DNA of 64,000 nucleotides from Phycisphaerales bacterium (GCA_030149165.1 JASBRY010000001.1:186001-250000), one strand, 5' to 3'. Positions 6,945 through 16,947 are shown, counted from the first letter of the stretch. Numbers and translations are program-made. Notes: generated by a model not told the origin, from the letters alone.

Positions 6945-8519
6945 TTAGACGCCTCGATCCGCGGAACCCAGTGATTCGAGTTCGTCCTTGTAGCGTTCTT
7001 TGAGGGGCTCGACGACTTCGGTGATGAAGCGTTCGGTTTGTTCGACGCTGCGTCCGATGAAGTTCATGGGGTTGAGGATCTGATCTTCGGTGAGCATGTG
7101 GTGGATCGGCGCGAAGTCGGGGTCGGCTTTGAGGCGGTCGATGAGGTCGTTGTCGAGTCCCTCTTGTTTGACGCGGTGTCCGGCGGCTTGTGAGTGGACG
7201 CGGATTTTTTCGTGGAGGTCTTGGCGGTCGCCTCCGGCTTTGACGGCTTCCATGAGGATGTTTTCGGTCGCCATGAACGGGAGTTCGAGCATGAGGTTTT
7301 TGCGGACCATCGCTTCGTTGACGACGAGTCCGGACGCGACGGTGTGCATGAGGTCGAGCGCGCCGTCGAGTGCGAGGAACGCTTCGGGGAGTGAGAGGCG
7401 TCGGTTGGAGGAGTCGTCGAGTGTGCGTTCGAGCCATTGGGTGGCGGCGGTGTCGTAGGCGTTTCCGACGAGGTTCATGACGAAGCGGGTGAGGCCGCAG
7501 ATGCGCTCGCATTTCATGGGGTTGCGTTTGTAGGGCATCGCGGAGGAACCGATCTGGTTTTTGCCGAAGGGTTCGTCGATTTCTTTTCGGTTGGAGAGGA
7601 GGCGGATATCGGTGGCGATTTTGTGGAGGACGGAGGCGATGGAGGCGAGGTCGGCGAGCACCATCGAATCGTACACTCGCGGGTAAGTCTGTCCGCATAA
7701 GCGAACTGAACGATCTGAGCCTGGATACCCGTCGAACTCATTCAAGGTTCTGCGGACGTTTTTTGGATGGCACAACAAAGAAATATTAGAAACAACATCA
7801 TCTTCAAAGAGACCCACTGCAGTCTGATCTCCACCAAACAATGCTAAAAATGACGCCTGTGTTCCGGTCGCGCCCTTCATGCCCTTTGGAGCAAGTGAGA
7901 ACATTCGATTCCCAAATTCTGCACGAATCAGGTATAAATCGTAAGCCCAGCCAGCAATGCGGCGACCAACGCTTACAGGTTGAGCCGGTTGGTAATGGGT
8001 GAAGCCGAGCGCTGGAAGTTCTGTATGCTGTTTCGCTGTATCACTAAACGCCGCGATGACACGAACAAGTTTTTGATTGAGCAGGTGAAAGGCGCTCATC
8101 ATGACCACGTAGTCGGCATTGCACACAACATCTTGGCTGGTGCAACCAAGATGAATAATTGATCGTGCGGTTGGGCACTGGTCACCAAGGCAATGAACAT
8201 GGGCCATAACATCGTGGCGGAGTTCTCGCTCGTACTTTGAGGCTAGATCAAACTCTTGATCGGTTATCTCTCTGGAAGCAACATCCGCAAGCTCTTTCAC
8301 TTGTTCATCTGTCACAAGTTTCGGAAATTTATTCTTGCCCACATACGAATCGCTCATTCGATGCTGGGCTTGGGCGACGGCGAGCCAGATCTTGCGCCAG
8401 GTGGTGAACTTGTGGCGCGGGGACCAGACTTTGCACATCTCGGGGGATGCGTTCCGCGCGGCGAGGGGGGAGGTGTAGGTGTCGTGCTGTGGGTTTGGCT
8501 GTGCGGTGGATGGGGTCAT
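6945..8519 (-). CDS. purB: Adenylosuccinate lyase
   Basis: A 524-residue enzyme splitting adenylosuccinate and SAICAR to fumarate plus AMP or AICAR in purine synthesis. Visible family landmarks are HLGCTSQDV (catalytic His/Ser region) and the flexible signature loop GSSAMPYKRNPMK near residue 330. The length suits the larger, eukaryote-like PurB class (LADVAS...HDVMAHVH). The start at ATG 8519 precedes a family-like N-terminus. The interior of the gene, about 7690-8350, has clearly lower GC and different codon choice from both ends while the frame stays intact, as if that segment came from another lineage by recombination (see findings). Confidence 0.95.
   Translation of the reverse strand: MTPSTAQPNPQHDTYTSPLAARNASPEMCKVWSPRHKFTTWRKIWLAVAQAQHRMSDSYVGKNKFPKLVTDEQVKELADVASREITDQEFDLASKYERELRHDVMAHVHCLGDQCPTARSIIHLGCTSQDVVCNADYVVMMSAFHLLNQKLVRVIAAFSDTAKQHTELPALGFTHYQPAQPVSVGRRIAGWAYDLYLIRAEFGNRMFSLAPKGMKGATGTQASFLALFGGDQTAVGLFEDDVVSNISLLCHPKNVRRTLNEFDGYPGSDRSVRLCGQTYPRVYDSMVLADLASIASVLHKIATDIRLLSNRKEIDEPFGKNQIGSSAMPYKRNPMKCERICGLTRFVMNLVGNAYDTAATQWLERTLDDSSNRRLSLPEAFLALDGALDLMHTVASGLVVNEAMVRKNLMLELPFMATENILMEAVKAGGDRQDLHEKIRVHSQAAGHRVKQEGLDNDLIDRLKADPDFAPIHHMLTEDQILNPMNFIGRSVEQTERFITEVVEPLKERYKDELESLGSADRGV
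7690..8350. other. Low-GC patch inside purB (putative recombination mosaic)
   Basis: Hand counting gives 27 G+C in the 60 bases 7801-7860 (45 percent) against 38 in 7381-7440 (63 percent) of the same gene. Codons in the patch end far more often in A or T, while both flanks favour G or C. It corresponds to about residues 57-276 and the reading frame is uninterrupted. The edges are approximate. The pattern suits homologous replacement of the gene's middle by DNA of another lineage. Confidence 0.6.
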
Positions 8520-8544
8520 GGGTGACTGTATGCCCTCATCCCAG

Positions 8545-8565
8545 CCCTCTCCCCGAGGGAGAGGG
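8545..8565. repeat. GC-rich hairpin between leuS and purB
   Basis: An 8-bp perfect inverted repeat (CCCTCTCC at 8545-8552 and GGAGAGGG at 8558-8565, loop CCGAG) fills much of the 54-base gap between the leuS stop and the purB start. The flanking text CCCTCATCCCAGCCCTCTCC matches a class of short palindromic elements that I know as common in intergenic regions of many Gram-negative genomes. No T-run follows on either strand, so it may be a mobile palindrome or an mRNA-end stabiliser rather than a classical terminator. Confidence 0.55.
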
Positions 8566-8573
8566 AGGAAGAG

Positions 8574-11414
8574 TTAGTTGGCGACGATGTTGACGAGGCG
8601 GCCTGGGACGACGATGACTTTGCGGATCTGCTTGCCTTCGAGGAAGGCGGTGATCTTCTCGTCGGCGAGGGCGGCTTCTTCCATTGACTTGTTGTCCGCG
8701 TCCTTGGGCATCGTGATCTTGGAGCGGAGCTTGCCCATCACCTGCACAGGGATGGTGATCTCGTCGTCGACAAGCATGGACTCTTCGTAGGTTGGCCAAT
8801 CCGCGTGGGCGACGGACGGGGGATTGCCGAGCTTGGACCAGATTTCCTCGGCGAGGTGGGGCGTGAAGGGCGCGAGGACTCTCGTGAAGCGGTCGAGCTG
8901 GTCACGGGTCAAGGATTTACTCGCGTTGACGAACTCGAAGATCGCGGCGATCGCGGTGTTGAAGGACAGCTTCTCGATGTCCGCGCCGGCTTTGGCGATG
9001 AGACGGTGGAGTTGTTTCTCCGTCGCTTCATCGGCGGCGTCTGCGATGGAGATCGAGCCGTCGTCGTTGGTGCACAGGCGCCAGATCTTCTGGAGCAGTC
9101 GGTGGAGTCCCACGATGTCGCGCGTGTTCCAAGGCTTGCTCGCTTCGAGGGGTCCCATGTACATCTCGTAGAGGCGGAAGGTGTCAGCGCCGTAGTCGGC
9201 GATGACATCGTCGGGGTTGACGACATTCTTGAGGGACTTGGACATCTTCGCGATGATGCGCTCGACTGGGGCGCTGGTCGCGGTCTCGATGTAGGTTGGC
9301 TCGGCTTCGGTGCCTTGGTTCTCGACCTCGTCGATGGGGACGAGTGATTTGTCGGCGCGTTGGTACGCCATGGAGGTGATCATGCCTTGGTGGAAGAGTT
9401 TGCGGAATGGTTCTTCGGACTGGATGTGTCCGAGGTCGTGCAAACACATGTGCCAGAAGCGTGCGTAGAGGAGGTGGAGGACGGCGTGTTCGTTGCCTCC
9501 GATATAGAGGTCTACTCCGGAATCTCCGAGCCAGTAGTCTTGCGCCTCGTCTCCGATGAGTTTGGAGTCGTTCTTGTTGTCGCAGTAGCGCAGGTAGTAC
9601 CAGCACGATCCAGCCCATCCGGGCATGGTGTTGGTTTCGCGTTTGAGTGGTTTGTCATCATCGAATCCGTCGACACCCCCCACTTGTCCGGCGGTGACAT
9701 TGACCCAATCCTCGGCTTTGGCGAGCAGTGGTTGCGGGTCTTCGGATTCCACGGGTGCGTAATCCGCGAGCGGCGGGAGCGTGACGGGGAGTTGGGACTC
9801 GTTGATTGGGTAGTGGTTCTGCCATTCGTCGAAGACGATTGGGAAGGGTTCTCCCCAATAGCGCTGTCTTGAGAACAACCAGTCGCGGAGTTTGTAGTTG
9901 ACCTTTGGCGCGCCCGCTTTGTGTTTGGTGAGCCAATCGATGATGGTGGATTTGGCTTCGTCGATTTCCATTCCATCGAGGAAGTCGGAGTTGATCGCGG
10001 GACCAGTTCCGGTGAACGCTTCGCCTTCAAAGTCTGAAGGAGGTTGGACAGTGCGGATGATCGGGAGATCGAACTCTGTTGCGAAGTCCCAGTCGCGTTG
10101 GTCTTGAGCGGGGACGGCCATGATCGCGCCGGTGCCGTATCCCATGAGGACATAGTCGGAGGTCCAGACTGGGATCTCTTTGCCGTTGACAGGGTTTTTG
10201 ACTTTGATTCCGAGGTCGACGCCTGACTTTTCTTTGTTCTCTTGGCGCTCGACATCGGAGCGATCGCGCGCCCACTCGACATAGTTGTTGAGTCGTTTGA
10301 GATCGAGTGTCGGCGGCGCGAAGTCCGCGGCGAGTTCGACGAGAGGATGCTCTGGAGCGACGACCATGTAGGTGGCGCCGAAGATGGTGTCGGGGCGTGT
10401 GGTGAAGACGCGGAGTGCTTCACCCATTTCAGAGCCGTCGGGTCCGAGGATCGGGAAGTCGATCTCGGCGCCGACGGACTTTCCGATCCATTCGGCCTGT
10501 TGGGTTTTGGTGGAGGTTGGCCAATCCAGATCGGTCAATCCGTTGAGCAAGCGGTCCGCGTATGCGGTGATGCGGAACATCCATTGACGGAGCGGCTTGC
10601 GGTGGACAGGGAATCCGCCTCGTTCGGACTTACCGTCGATGACTTCTTCGTTGGCGAGCGCAGTCCCGAGTTTGGGACACCAGTTGACGGTCTGCTCACT
10701 CAGGTACGCGAGTCGGTAGGAGTCGATGATTGCTTTTTTGGTTTCGCGATCGAGTGTGTTCCAGTCTCCCGCGTCTGTGCCGTCGGGGAGGTCTCCGGCG
10801 CCGGTGTATTCTGCGGCGTCGGGGTTGAGCTTGGCTTTGCGCGCGCCGGACTCGAGATCAGCGATGAGCTCGCTGATCGGACGCGCTTGACCACGACCAT
10901 TGTCGGCGTCGACATCAAACCACGAGTTGTAGATCTTGAGGAAGATCCACTGTGTCCATTTGTAGTAGTCGGGATCGATGGTCCCGAACTCGCGCGTCCA
11001 GTCGTAAGAAAATCCGAAGCGTTTGAGTTGTCGGCGGAAGTTGTCGATCGCTTGTTTGGTCGTGACTTCCGGATGCACGCCGGTCTGGATCGCGTACTGC
11101 TCGGCAGGGAGTCCGAACGCGTCCCATCCCATTGGGTGGAGGACATTGTGTCCGGTCATTTTTTTGTATCTGCAGATGATGTCCGTCGCGGTATACCCCT
11201 CGGGGTGTCCGACATGGAGTCCGGCGCCGGAGGGGTACGGGAACATGTCGAGGCAGTAGTACTTTGGTTTGGAAGCGTCAAAACCCGGTTCGCCTGGATT
11301 CGGGGCTTTGTTGGTCTGATGCTCGTCCCAATAGGACTGCCAACGCGTCTCGATGTCGGCGGCGAGGGCGGCGTCGTAGCGTACGGCGGTCTGGGATTGA
11401 TCATCTAAAGACAT
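8574..11414 (-). CDS. leuS: Leucyl-tRNA synthetase
   Basis: A 946-residue class I aminoacyl-tRNA synthetase charging tRNA-Leu. The HIGH motif appears as HVGH in PYPSGAGLHVGHPEGY near residue 70. The editing (CP1) domain shows TTRPDTIFGATYMVVAPEHP. The KMSKS motif is intact (KMSKSLKN, about residue 720), followed by the anticodon-binding region and a C-terminal domain ending near VVPGRLVNIVAN. The start at ATG 11414 was chosen over an in-frame GTG at 11432; neither has a strong ribosome site. It is divergent from the SRAP gene (72 bases) and upstream of purB, with a hairpin between them. Confidence 0.96.
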   Translation of the reverse strand: MSLDDQSQTAVRYDAALAADIETRWQSYWDEHQTNKAPNPGEPGFDASKPKYYCLDMFPYPSGAGLHVGHPEGYTATDIICRYKKMTGHNVLHPMGWDAFGLPAEQYAIQTGVHPEVTTKQAIDNFRRQLKRFGFSYDWTREFGTIDPDYYKWTQWIFLKIYNSWFDVDADNGRGQARPISELIADLESGARKAKLNPDAAEYTGAGDLPDGTDAGDWNTLDRETKKAIIDSYRLAYLSEQTVNWCPKLGTALANEEVIDGKSERGGFPVHRKPLRQWMFRITAYADRLLNGLTDLDWPTSTKTQQAEWIGKSVGAEIDFPILGPDGSEMGEALRVFTTRPDTIFGATYMVVAPEHPLVELAADFAPPTLDLKRLNNYVEWARDRSDVERQENKEKSGVDLGIKVKNPVNGKEIPVWTSDYVLMGYGTGAIMAVPAQDQRDWDFATEFDLPIIRTVQPPSDFEGEAFTGTGPAINSDFLDGMEIDEAKSTIIDWLTKHKAGAPKVNYKLRDWLFSRQRYWGEPFPIVFDEWQNHYPINESQLPVTLPPLADYAPVESEDPQPLLAKAEDWVNVTAGQVGGVDGFDDDKPLKRETNTMPGWAGSCWYYLRYCDNKNDSKLIGDEAQDYWLGDSGVDLYIGGNEHAVLHLLYARFWHMCLHDLGHIQSEEPFRKLFHQGMITSMAYQRADKSLVPIDEVENQGTEAEPTYIETATSAPVERIIAKMSKSLKNVVNPDDVIADYGADTFRLYEMYMGPLEASKPWNTRDIVGLHRLLQKIWRLCTNDDGSISIADAADEATEKQLHRLIAKAGADIEKLSFNTAIAAIFEFVNASKSLTRDQLDRFTRVLAPFTPHLAEEIWSKLGNPPSVAHADWPTYEESMLVDDEITIPVQVMGKLRSKITMPKDADNKSMEEAALADEKITAFLEGKQIRKVIVVPGRLVNIVAN

Positions 11415-11485
11415 AGGAACTGAGTTTAGCACATCTGGGAGCGGATATTGGCGGCTTTGAGGGGTTCATCGGGTATCGTTTGAGC

Positions 11486-12217
11486 ATGTGCGGGCGATTT
11501 GCGCAAGTGTTCGAGGATAAGGATGTCTCGAGGATCGAGGAGATCCTCAGGGCATCGCTGCGGATCTCGGATGATGCGGCGGATCTGATGCTCGATTCGT
11601 TCAATATCGCGCCGTCGCAGGACGCGCTGGTGTGTGAAGCTGGGGAAGATGCGGCGGGGATGGCGCGAGCGAAGTTCGGATTGACCCCATCCTGGGCGAA
11701 GGACTCTTCGATCTCGGCGAAGATGATCAACGCTCGCAGCGAGTCGGTTCATGAGAAGCCCGCGTATCGAGGGCTGGTGGATCGTCGTCGGTGCGTGGTC
11801 CCGATGAGTGGGTTCTACGAGTGGGAGGATCTGGGATCGAAAAAGGGGAAGCAGCCTTGGTTCTTGTCGAGAGCGGATGGGGATGTGTTGATGCTCGCGG
11901 GATTGTGGGATCGGTGGGATGGGGGGCACGGGAAAGATGGATCGGTAGACTCATTCACGCTGCTGACGACGCAGGCGCGTGGGATGCTTGCGGAGTTGCA
12001 TCATCGGATGCCTGTCGTGGTGGATCCGGACGCGGCGAACGGTTGGTTGGGGATGAGTCTTGGAGTGGATGAGTTGCTCTCGATGCTCGATGCTGATGCG
12101 CTGCGTGGGTATCGCGTTGGCAAGCGTGTGAACTCCCCAAGCAATAACGACGCGGCGCTGCTTGATGAGGTTCGTGAGGGGGAGATCGAGCGGGACGGGA
12201 CGCTGTGGGGTTCGTGA
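11486..12217 (+). CDS. SRAP domain protein (HMCES/YedK family, abasic-site shield)
   Basis: A 243-residue SOS-response-associated peptidase-like protein. Family members crosslink to abasic sites in single-stranded DNA through Cys2 and protect them from cleavage. The start is fixed by this chemistry: ATG 11486 gives MCGRFAQ, placing the reactive Cys at position 2 after Met removal, whereas an upstream TTG would bury it. Other active-site landmarks are INARSES (Asn/Arg), GFYEWE (Glu) and HHRMPV (His). The length is in the normal range. The gene stands alone, divergent from leuS and convergent with the kinase gene one base away. No LexA-like operator was recognised upstream. Confidence 0.92.
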   Translation: MCGRFAQVFEDKDVSRIEEILRASLRISDDAADLMLDSFNIAPSQDALVCEAGEDAAGMARAKFGLTPSWAKDSSISAKMINARSESVHEKPAYRGLVDRRRCVVPMSGFYEWEDLGSKKGKQPWFLSRADGDVLMLAGLWDRWDGGHGKDGSVDSFTLLTTQARGMLAELHHRMPVVVDPDAANGWLGMSLGVDELLSMLDADALRGYRVGKRVNSPSNNDAALLDEVREGEIERDGTLWGS

Positions 12218-12218
12218 G

Positions 12219-15170
12219 TCAGATTGTGTTGAGGATGTCTTGGTATTGGGTTGCTTTGGTGTCGTATCCGGCGCTTGGTTCTGATTGATCCCATGATTGA
12301 TACAGATCGACAAGCAGGCGCAGCGCGAGTGCGGTGACTCCATCGTCGCGTGGGTTCAGGAGCTGGCACGATTGGTAGCACTGGAGCGCGAGCGACTCGG
12401 CGTCCTCGTATCGCTGTTGATTGAGGTACATCCAGCAGAGGTTCGCCATGAGGATGAGGTCGTTGTTGTGGGGATCGTCATCGGATTGAGCGAATCCTTC
12501 GATCGATGCTTTGTACGCGATCTCTGCGTCGTTGTAGCGTTGCAGGTCGTTGAGTGCCGCGGCGTATTCTCCGAGCATGTAGAGGGTGTTGTATGCGAGA
12601 TCACCTTTGGTGGTTCTGTTCCGCGCGATTGCTTCTTCGTAGTACGGGATGGACTCCTCGGCTCGCTGGAGTCTGTGGAGCAGCTGCGCGACAAGGGAGA
12701 TGGCGTAGATGGTTTCTTCGTGATCATCACCCTGCGCGCGTCGGCGTCCATCAAGACACGACATGATCGCGTCGAGTGCTTCTTCGAATCGTCCCTGCTT
12801 GTTGAGTGTGTGATACAGCGCGTACATCGCGTGGAGCGTGTGGGGGTGGTCTGGTTTGAGGTATTGCTTCCCAGACTCGATGGCGTAGAGCGCCAGTGCT
12901 TCGGCGCTGCGGAGTGTGCCGTCTTGGGTCAGCATGATCGAGTACGACCCCACGGCATACGGGACTCGGTCACGGATCAATGGCGATGCGAGGTAGGGTT
13001 CAGCGGTTTCTCTGAGGAGATTGAGCGCCTGCTCGGTTTGTCCTGTTGCGACAAATGATTCGGTATCCAGAACGATCTGATTGACGACTTGCAGGATCTC
13101 GTCTCGGCTTTCGCCTTGCTTTCGAGCAAAGCGCAACATGTCGAGGGTCATGTTGTCGAAGCGTGCGACGATCTCGCCGTTGCGGAGCGCATCGAACATG
13201 GATGCGTCCGCGAGCGTGCGGATGGTGAGCGGATGGTTCTCTCCCAGAGCTGCTTTGCGGATGTCCAGCACGCGGAGGGTGTTTTGGTACGCTTCGTCGT
13301 ACTTCTCGGTATGCATGAGCGTGAACGCGAGGTCTTCGAGGATCGTGGCGGTCAAGAGGGTTTGTGAGCCTTGGATGTCTTGCCAGAGTTCCAGCGACCT
13401 GCGCAGGTGGCGCTCGCTCTCGTCGTAGTACCCCAGACTTCTGAATGTATGACCGATGGTTTTGCGGAGCGCGGCTTCAACCTTCGGGACTGTGGGCGGG
13501 TTCTCGTCTAGTTGATTCGCGGCGGTGATGAGTATGTCGCGCACGAGGACATTGCGTCCTTCGCGCTCAGGGACAACGGCGCCGAGGAGTTGATCGTTGA
13601 TGAATGTATTGATGCTTTGAGCGACAGCGCGTTCACTTTCGGCTTCAAGAGCACGCTGCTCGGCTTCGGATTTGGCATTCTGCTCGGCTTCGAGGGCGCT
13701 CTTCGTGAAATCAACCGCGATTGATGGGAGCACGGCGGCGAACTCGTCGCTGGCTTGTTGTTCGTCTTCTCCGGCATGAACTCTTGGCTTGATGGTGAGC
13801 GATCCATCGTCGAGCGCTTGGAGGGTGAAGTACTGGGTAGGGCCGCCGTTTGGTGATTCGATGAAGACACTCGTCGATTCGTTTGGTTGCAGGTCGTATT
13901 GATCGAACACGCCGGAGACGACGAGGAGTTCTTCGATCGCTTTCTTCGCGTTCTGGTTCTGATCGCGCAGGACCTGGTTCGCTCGGAGCGTCTTGGCGCG
14001 CTGAGCGTTTGCTTGCATGAATCCAAAGGTTGTCCCAGCGAGTCCGAGGATGAGGACGGCGAGGATCGCGGCTCCGCTTGCGACGAATGCTTTGTTACGC
14101 TTGGAGTACTTCCTGATTTGATACCAAGTGCTGGGAGGGCGCGCCGAAACTGGTTCGTCGTCGAGGTAGTGCTGGAGTTCTTCAGCGAGCGCGATCGGGG
14201 TTGGGTATCTCCGATCTCGATCTTTCTCCAAACACTTCATCACCACCCAATCGAGCTCTCCTTTGAGTTGTTTGGGGAGTTCGCGGACATTGATCAAGCG
14301 ATTCTTTGCTGATGTGCTCGCTGATGTGGTCTTCTCTGATTGATTGAGTTCTGAGAGAAATCGTGTGCTTGGTTTGGGTGGATTCTTCTCGCAGATATAG
14401 CGCTGGATATCGACATATACCTTGGTGCGCAGTTCCTCCGGCTCGAATGGAAGGAGTCCGGTGAGGAGTTCGTAGAGCACGACACCGAGCGAGTAGACAT
14501 CGGTGCGGGTATCGATATCAAGTCCGGAGTTCCCGGCTTGTTCTGGACTCATGTACTCGGGAGTCCCGACCATTTGCCCCTCGGTGGTGTGAAGCGTTGA
14601 GTCGGTCAGTTGATCATTGAGTGCTTTGGCAACCCCGAAATCGATGACTGTCGGATGTGGGTGTCCTTGTGAATCCTTTGCAACGAGAATGTTGGATGGC
14701 TTGAGATCGCGATGGAGCACTGACTTGGTGTGCGCGTGCTGGATCGCTTGGCAGACTGGGATGAGCAATCTGAGTCGATCGTCTATGGAGAGTTGTTGAA
14801 GATCACAGTACTCGGTGATGGGCATCCCATGCACCATCTCCATCACGAAGTAAGGGAGGCCTCGTTCGGTGATCCCGCCATCGAGGACTTTCGCGATATT
14901 TGGGTGAGACATCAGCGCGAGTGCTTGTCGCTCGGCTTGGAATCGGGCGATGACTTTCTTGGAGTCCATGCCGGGCTTGATGACTTTGAGGGCGACGCGT
15001 CGTTTGACGGGGTGCTCTTGCTGAGCTTCATAGACGATCCCGAATCCACCCTCTCCGAGCTTATTGAGGATTTTGTAGGGTCCGATCTGATCGGGGGTTT
15101 GGAATGGATGCTGATCGAGCGGTTCGTGATCGTCGCCGTAGGACATATCTCTGGTTTCGAACTCGCTCAT
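12219..15170 (-). CDS. Eukaryotic-type Ser/Thr protein kinase with C-terminal TPRs
   Basis: A 983-residue membrane kinase. The kinase domain is about residues 30-355: Gly-loop LGEGGFGIVYEA, Lys in VALKVIK, catalytic HRDLKPSN, DFG in IDFGVAKA, and GTPEYMSPEQA in the activation segment. A single transmembrane helix (AILAVLILGLAGTTFGFM) near residue 370 separates it from a coiled region and a long tetratricopeptide array with repeated spacings of Ala/Tyr/Leu pairs (DEAYQNTLRVLDIRKAALG and similar). This layout is common in planctomycetes; substrates are unknown. The start at ATG 15170 was chosen because the frame upstream runs antisense through the aldolase gene. It is divergent from that gene. 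Confidence 0.9.
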   Translation of the reverse strand: MSEFETRDMSYGDDHEPLDQHPFQTPDQIGPYKILNKLGEGGFGIVYEAQQEHPVKRRVALKVIKPGMDSKKVIARFQAERQALALMSHPNIAKVLDGGITERGLPYFVMEMVHGMPITEYCDLQQLSIDDRLRLLIPVCQAIQHAHTKSVLHRDLKPSNILVAKDSQGHPHPTVIDFGVAKALNDQLTDSTLHTTEGQMVGTPEYMSPEQAGNSGLDIDTRTDVYSLGVVLYELLTGLLPFEPEELRTKVYVDIQRYICEKNPPKPSTRFLSELNQSEKTTSASTSAKNRLINVRELPKQLKGELDWVVMKCLEKDRDRRYPTPIALAEELQHYLDDEPVSARPPSTWYQIRKYSKRNKAFVASGAAILAVLILGLAGTTFGFMQANAQRAKTLRANQVLRDQNQNAKKAIEELLVVSGVFDQYDLQPNESTSVFIESPNGGPTQYFTLQALDDGSLTIKPRVHAGEDEQQASDEFAAVLPSIAVDFTKSALEAEQNAKSEAEQRALEAESERAVAQSINTFINDQLLGAVVPEREGRNVLVRDILITAANQLDENPPTVPKVEAALRKTIGHTFRSLGYYDESERHLRRSLELWQDIQGSQTLLTATILEDLAFTLMHTEKYDEAYQNTLRVLDIRKAALGENHPLTIRTLADASMFDALRNGEIVARFDNMTLDMLRFARKQGESRDEILQVVNQIVLDTESFVATGQTEQALNLLRETAEPYLASPLIRDRVPYAVGSYSIMLTQDGTLRSAEALALYAIESGKQYLKPDHPHTLHAMYALYHTLNKQGRFEEALDAIMSCLDGRRRAQGDDHEETIYAISLVAQLLHRLQRAEESIPYYEEAIARNRTTKGDLAYNTLYMLGEYAAALNDLQRYNDAEIAYKASIEGFAQSDDDPHNNDLILMANLCWMYLNQQRYEDAESLALQCYQSCQLLNPRDDGVTALALRLLVDLYQSWDQSEPSAGYDTKATQYQDILNTI

Positions 15171-15299
15171 GGATGCATGATAGAGGGGTGAGTCCAGAAT
15201 GAAGGGCCTAGAATCACGCTGATCGCCGGATGTGCGATTGCAAGTGATGAAATCAACCCGCTTTACCGCACCAGAACACTGCTTGGCGAGGAGACCAGG

Positions 15300-16412
15300 A
15301 TGACAACCGCGACGCTCGAACGGAACTTGACGATTGATGTGGCTTCTGTCCTTGAGGACGATGCGCTGCTGAGCTTCGATTCTCCGGCGATCTCCAAGGA
15401 TCGACTGAACCTGCCGGGTGGTGATTTTATCGATCGCGTGATGGCGATGAGTGATCGCAATCAGAATGTGCTCAACAACTACAACCGCATCCTCAATACG
15501 GGTCGGCTCGCGGGAACAGGGTACACCTCGATCCTTCCTGTTGACCAAGGCATCGAGCACAGCGCGGGCGCCTCGTTCGCTCCGAATCCGGACTACTTCG
15601 ATCCAGCGAACATCATCGAGCTCGCGATCGAAGGCGGCTGCAACGCGGTCGCTTCGACCTTCGGCGTGCTCGGCGCTACGGCTCGTAAGTACGCGCACAA
15701 AATCCCGTACCTCGTCAAGTTCAATCACAACGAGCTGATGACCTACCCCAACACCTTTAACCAGATCCCGTTCGGCACGATCAAGCAGTGCTGGGAGATG
15801 GGCGCCGCTGCTGTTGGTGCAACCATCTACTTTGGTTCTGAGGAGTCCAACGATCAGATCCAGTATGTCGCGGATATGTTTGCGGAAGCACACGACTACG
15901 GCATGGTCACTGTGCTCTGGTGCTACATGCGCAACAACGCGTTTAAAGTCAACGGCGTGGATTACCACGCATCGTCCGACCTGACCGCGCAAGCGAACCA
16001 CCTCGGTGTCACGATCCAAGCGGACATCATCAAGCAGAAGCTCCCCACCAACAACGGCGGGTACAAAGCACTCAACACGGGCGACTCGTCCTACGGCAAG
16101 TTTGACACTTCGATCTACACGAAGCTCAACTCCAGCGATGAGAACGGCAACGGCGGTCATCCGATCGATCTGTGTCGCTACCAGGTCGCGAACTGCTACA
16201 TGGGGCGCATGCCTCTGATCAACTCAGGCGGCGCTTCGAGCGGCGCGGGTGATCTGAAGGAAGCGGTCACGACCGCGGTCATCAACAAGCGTGCAGGAGG
16301 CATGGGCTTGATCTCAGGGCGCAAGGCGTTCCAGCGTCCGATGGGCGAGGGCGCGGCGCTGCTGCATGCGATTCAGGATGTGTACTTGGATGAATCAGTC
16401 ACCATCGCATAA
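15300..16412 (+). CDS. fbaB: Class I fructose-bisphosphate aldolase (DhnA/FbaB type)
   Basis: A 370-residue Schiff-base aldolase of the archaeal/DhnA type, cleaving fructose 1,6-bisphosphate to DHAP and glyceraldehyde 3-phosphate in glycolysis and gluconeogenesis. Landmarks are [12 protein letters not shown] near residue 80, VKFNHNEL, and the phosphate-binding end [15 protein letters not shown], which carries a family-conserved Lys. The length suits the longer FbaB members. A strong GAGGAG ribosome site lies eight to twelve bases before ATG 15300. The gene's last 23 bases overlap the start of the next ORF. Codon use is highly regular with C-ending codons, as expected for a highly expressed gene. 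Confidence 0.93.
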   Translation: MTTATLERNLTIDVASVLEDDALLSFDSPAISKDRLNLPGGDFIDRVMAMSDRNQNVLNNYNRILNTGRLAGTGYTSILPVDQGIEHSAGASFAPNPDYFDPANIIELAIEGGCNAVASTFGVLGATARKYAHKIPYLVKFNHNELMTYPNTFNQIPFGTIKQCWEMGAAAVGATIYFGSEESNDQIQYVADMFAEAHDYGMVTVLWCYMRNNAFKVNGVDYHASSDLTAQANHLGVTIQADIIKQKLPTNNGGYKALNTGDSSYGKFDTSIYTKLNSSDENGNGGHPIDLCRYQVANCYMGRMPLINSGGASSGAGDLKEAVTTAVINKRAGGMGLISGRKAFQRPMGEGAALLHAIQDVYLDESVTIA

Positions 16413-16947
16413 CTTCGGCACACCTTCGGATAACTGGGCTTCTGGCTCGGGACGAAGAAAGGACCCCACGCTTTGGGTTCCCGCGATGATCGTGGGTGCC
16501 TTGATCTTCGGTGTGGGTTGTGGATCTGGACTGATTGTCGGCTGGGTTGGCGGGACTCTGGACAGTGTTGGCGATATCTTCGAGCCGGCAAACATCATTG
16601 TGAATGCGAACTTCCCAGACAGCGTGACTGCGGGCGAACCCTTTGATCTGGAGGTCGTGGTTACCGACACCAAGGGTGAAGATCGCATGATTCAGGACAT
16701 TGATTTTTCTGGATCATTTTGTGACAACATGACTGTGGACTCTGTCACGCCGACCCCAAACAGCATGACTGTTGATCCTGCGTATCACGAGTATGTCTTC
16801 GGGAACTCATTATCCGCATCGCAAAGTACAACCTTCACCTTCCGGATCACACCGAACTATGACGGCGTGTTCACTGGTGATATCACTGTGTATGTAGACT
16901 CGTACAACTCTGAGTACACACCAGTGTCGTTTGTTGTTTCGGATTGA
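16390..16947 (+). CDS. Single-pass membrane protein with an extracytoplasmic beta-rich domain
   Basis: A 185-residue protein starting inside the last codons of the aldolase gene (ATG 16390, another frame). About 25 polar residues are followed by one membrane helix ([21 protein letters not shown]) and a beta-rich domain that begins [19 protein letters not shown], reminiscent of Ig-like or CARDB-like folds. Codon use is more AT-rich than in the aldolase. No family is recognised. Coupling to the aldolase is likely positional; I see no metabolic link. Confidence 0.65.
   Translation: MNQSPSHNFGTPSDNWASGSGRRKDPTLWVPAMIVGALIFGVGCGSGLIVGWVGGTLDSVGDIFEPANIIVNANFPDSVTAGEPFDLEVVVTDTKGEDRMIQDIDFSGSFCDNMTVDSVTPTPNSMTVDPAYHEYVFGNSLSASQSTTFTFRITPNYDGVFTGDITVYVDSYNSEYTPVSFVVSD

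Noticed and set aside
7690-8350. A separate inserted gene or mobile element within purB
   Set aside because: The purB frame runs through without break, with no terminal repeats or target duplication; recombinant replacement fits better.
8545-8565. A tRNA-like or riboswitch element between leuS and purB
   Set aside because: Only a single short stem is present; no cloverleaf or known aptamer core.
10242-11408. 388-codon plus-strand ORF opposite leuS
   Set aside because: Complement of strongly conserved LeuRS sequence; no motif.
15171-16160. Upstream in-frame extension of the Ser/Thr kinase ORF
   Set aside because: It runs antisense through the aldolase, and the kinase starts naturally at ATG 15170.
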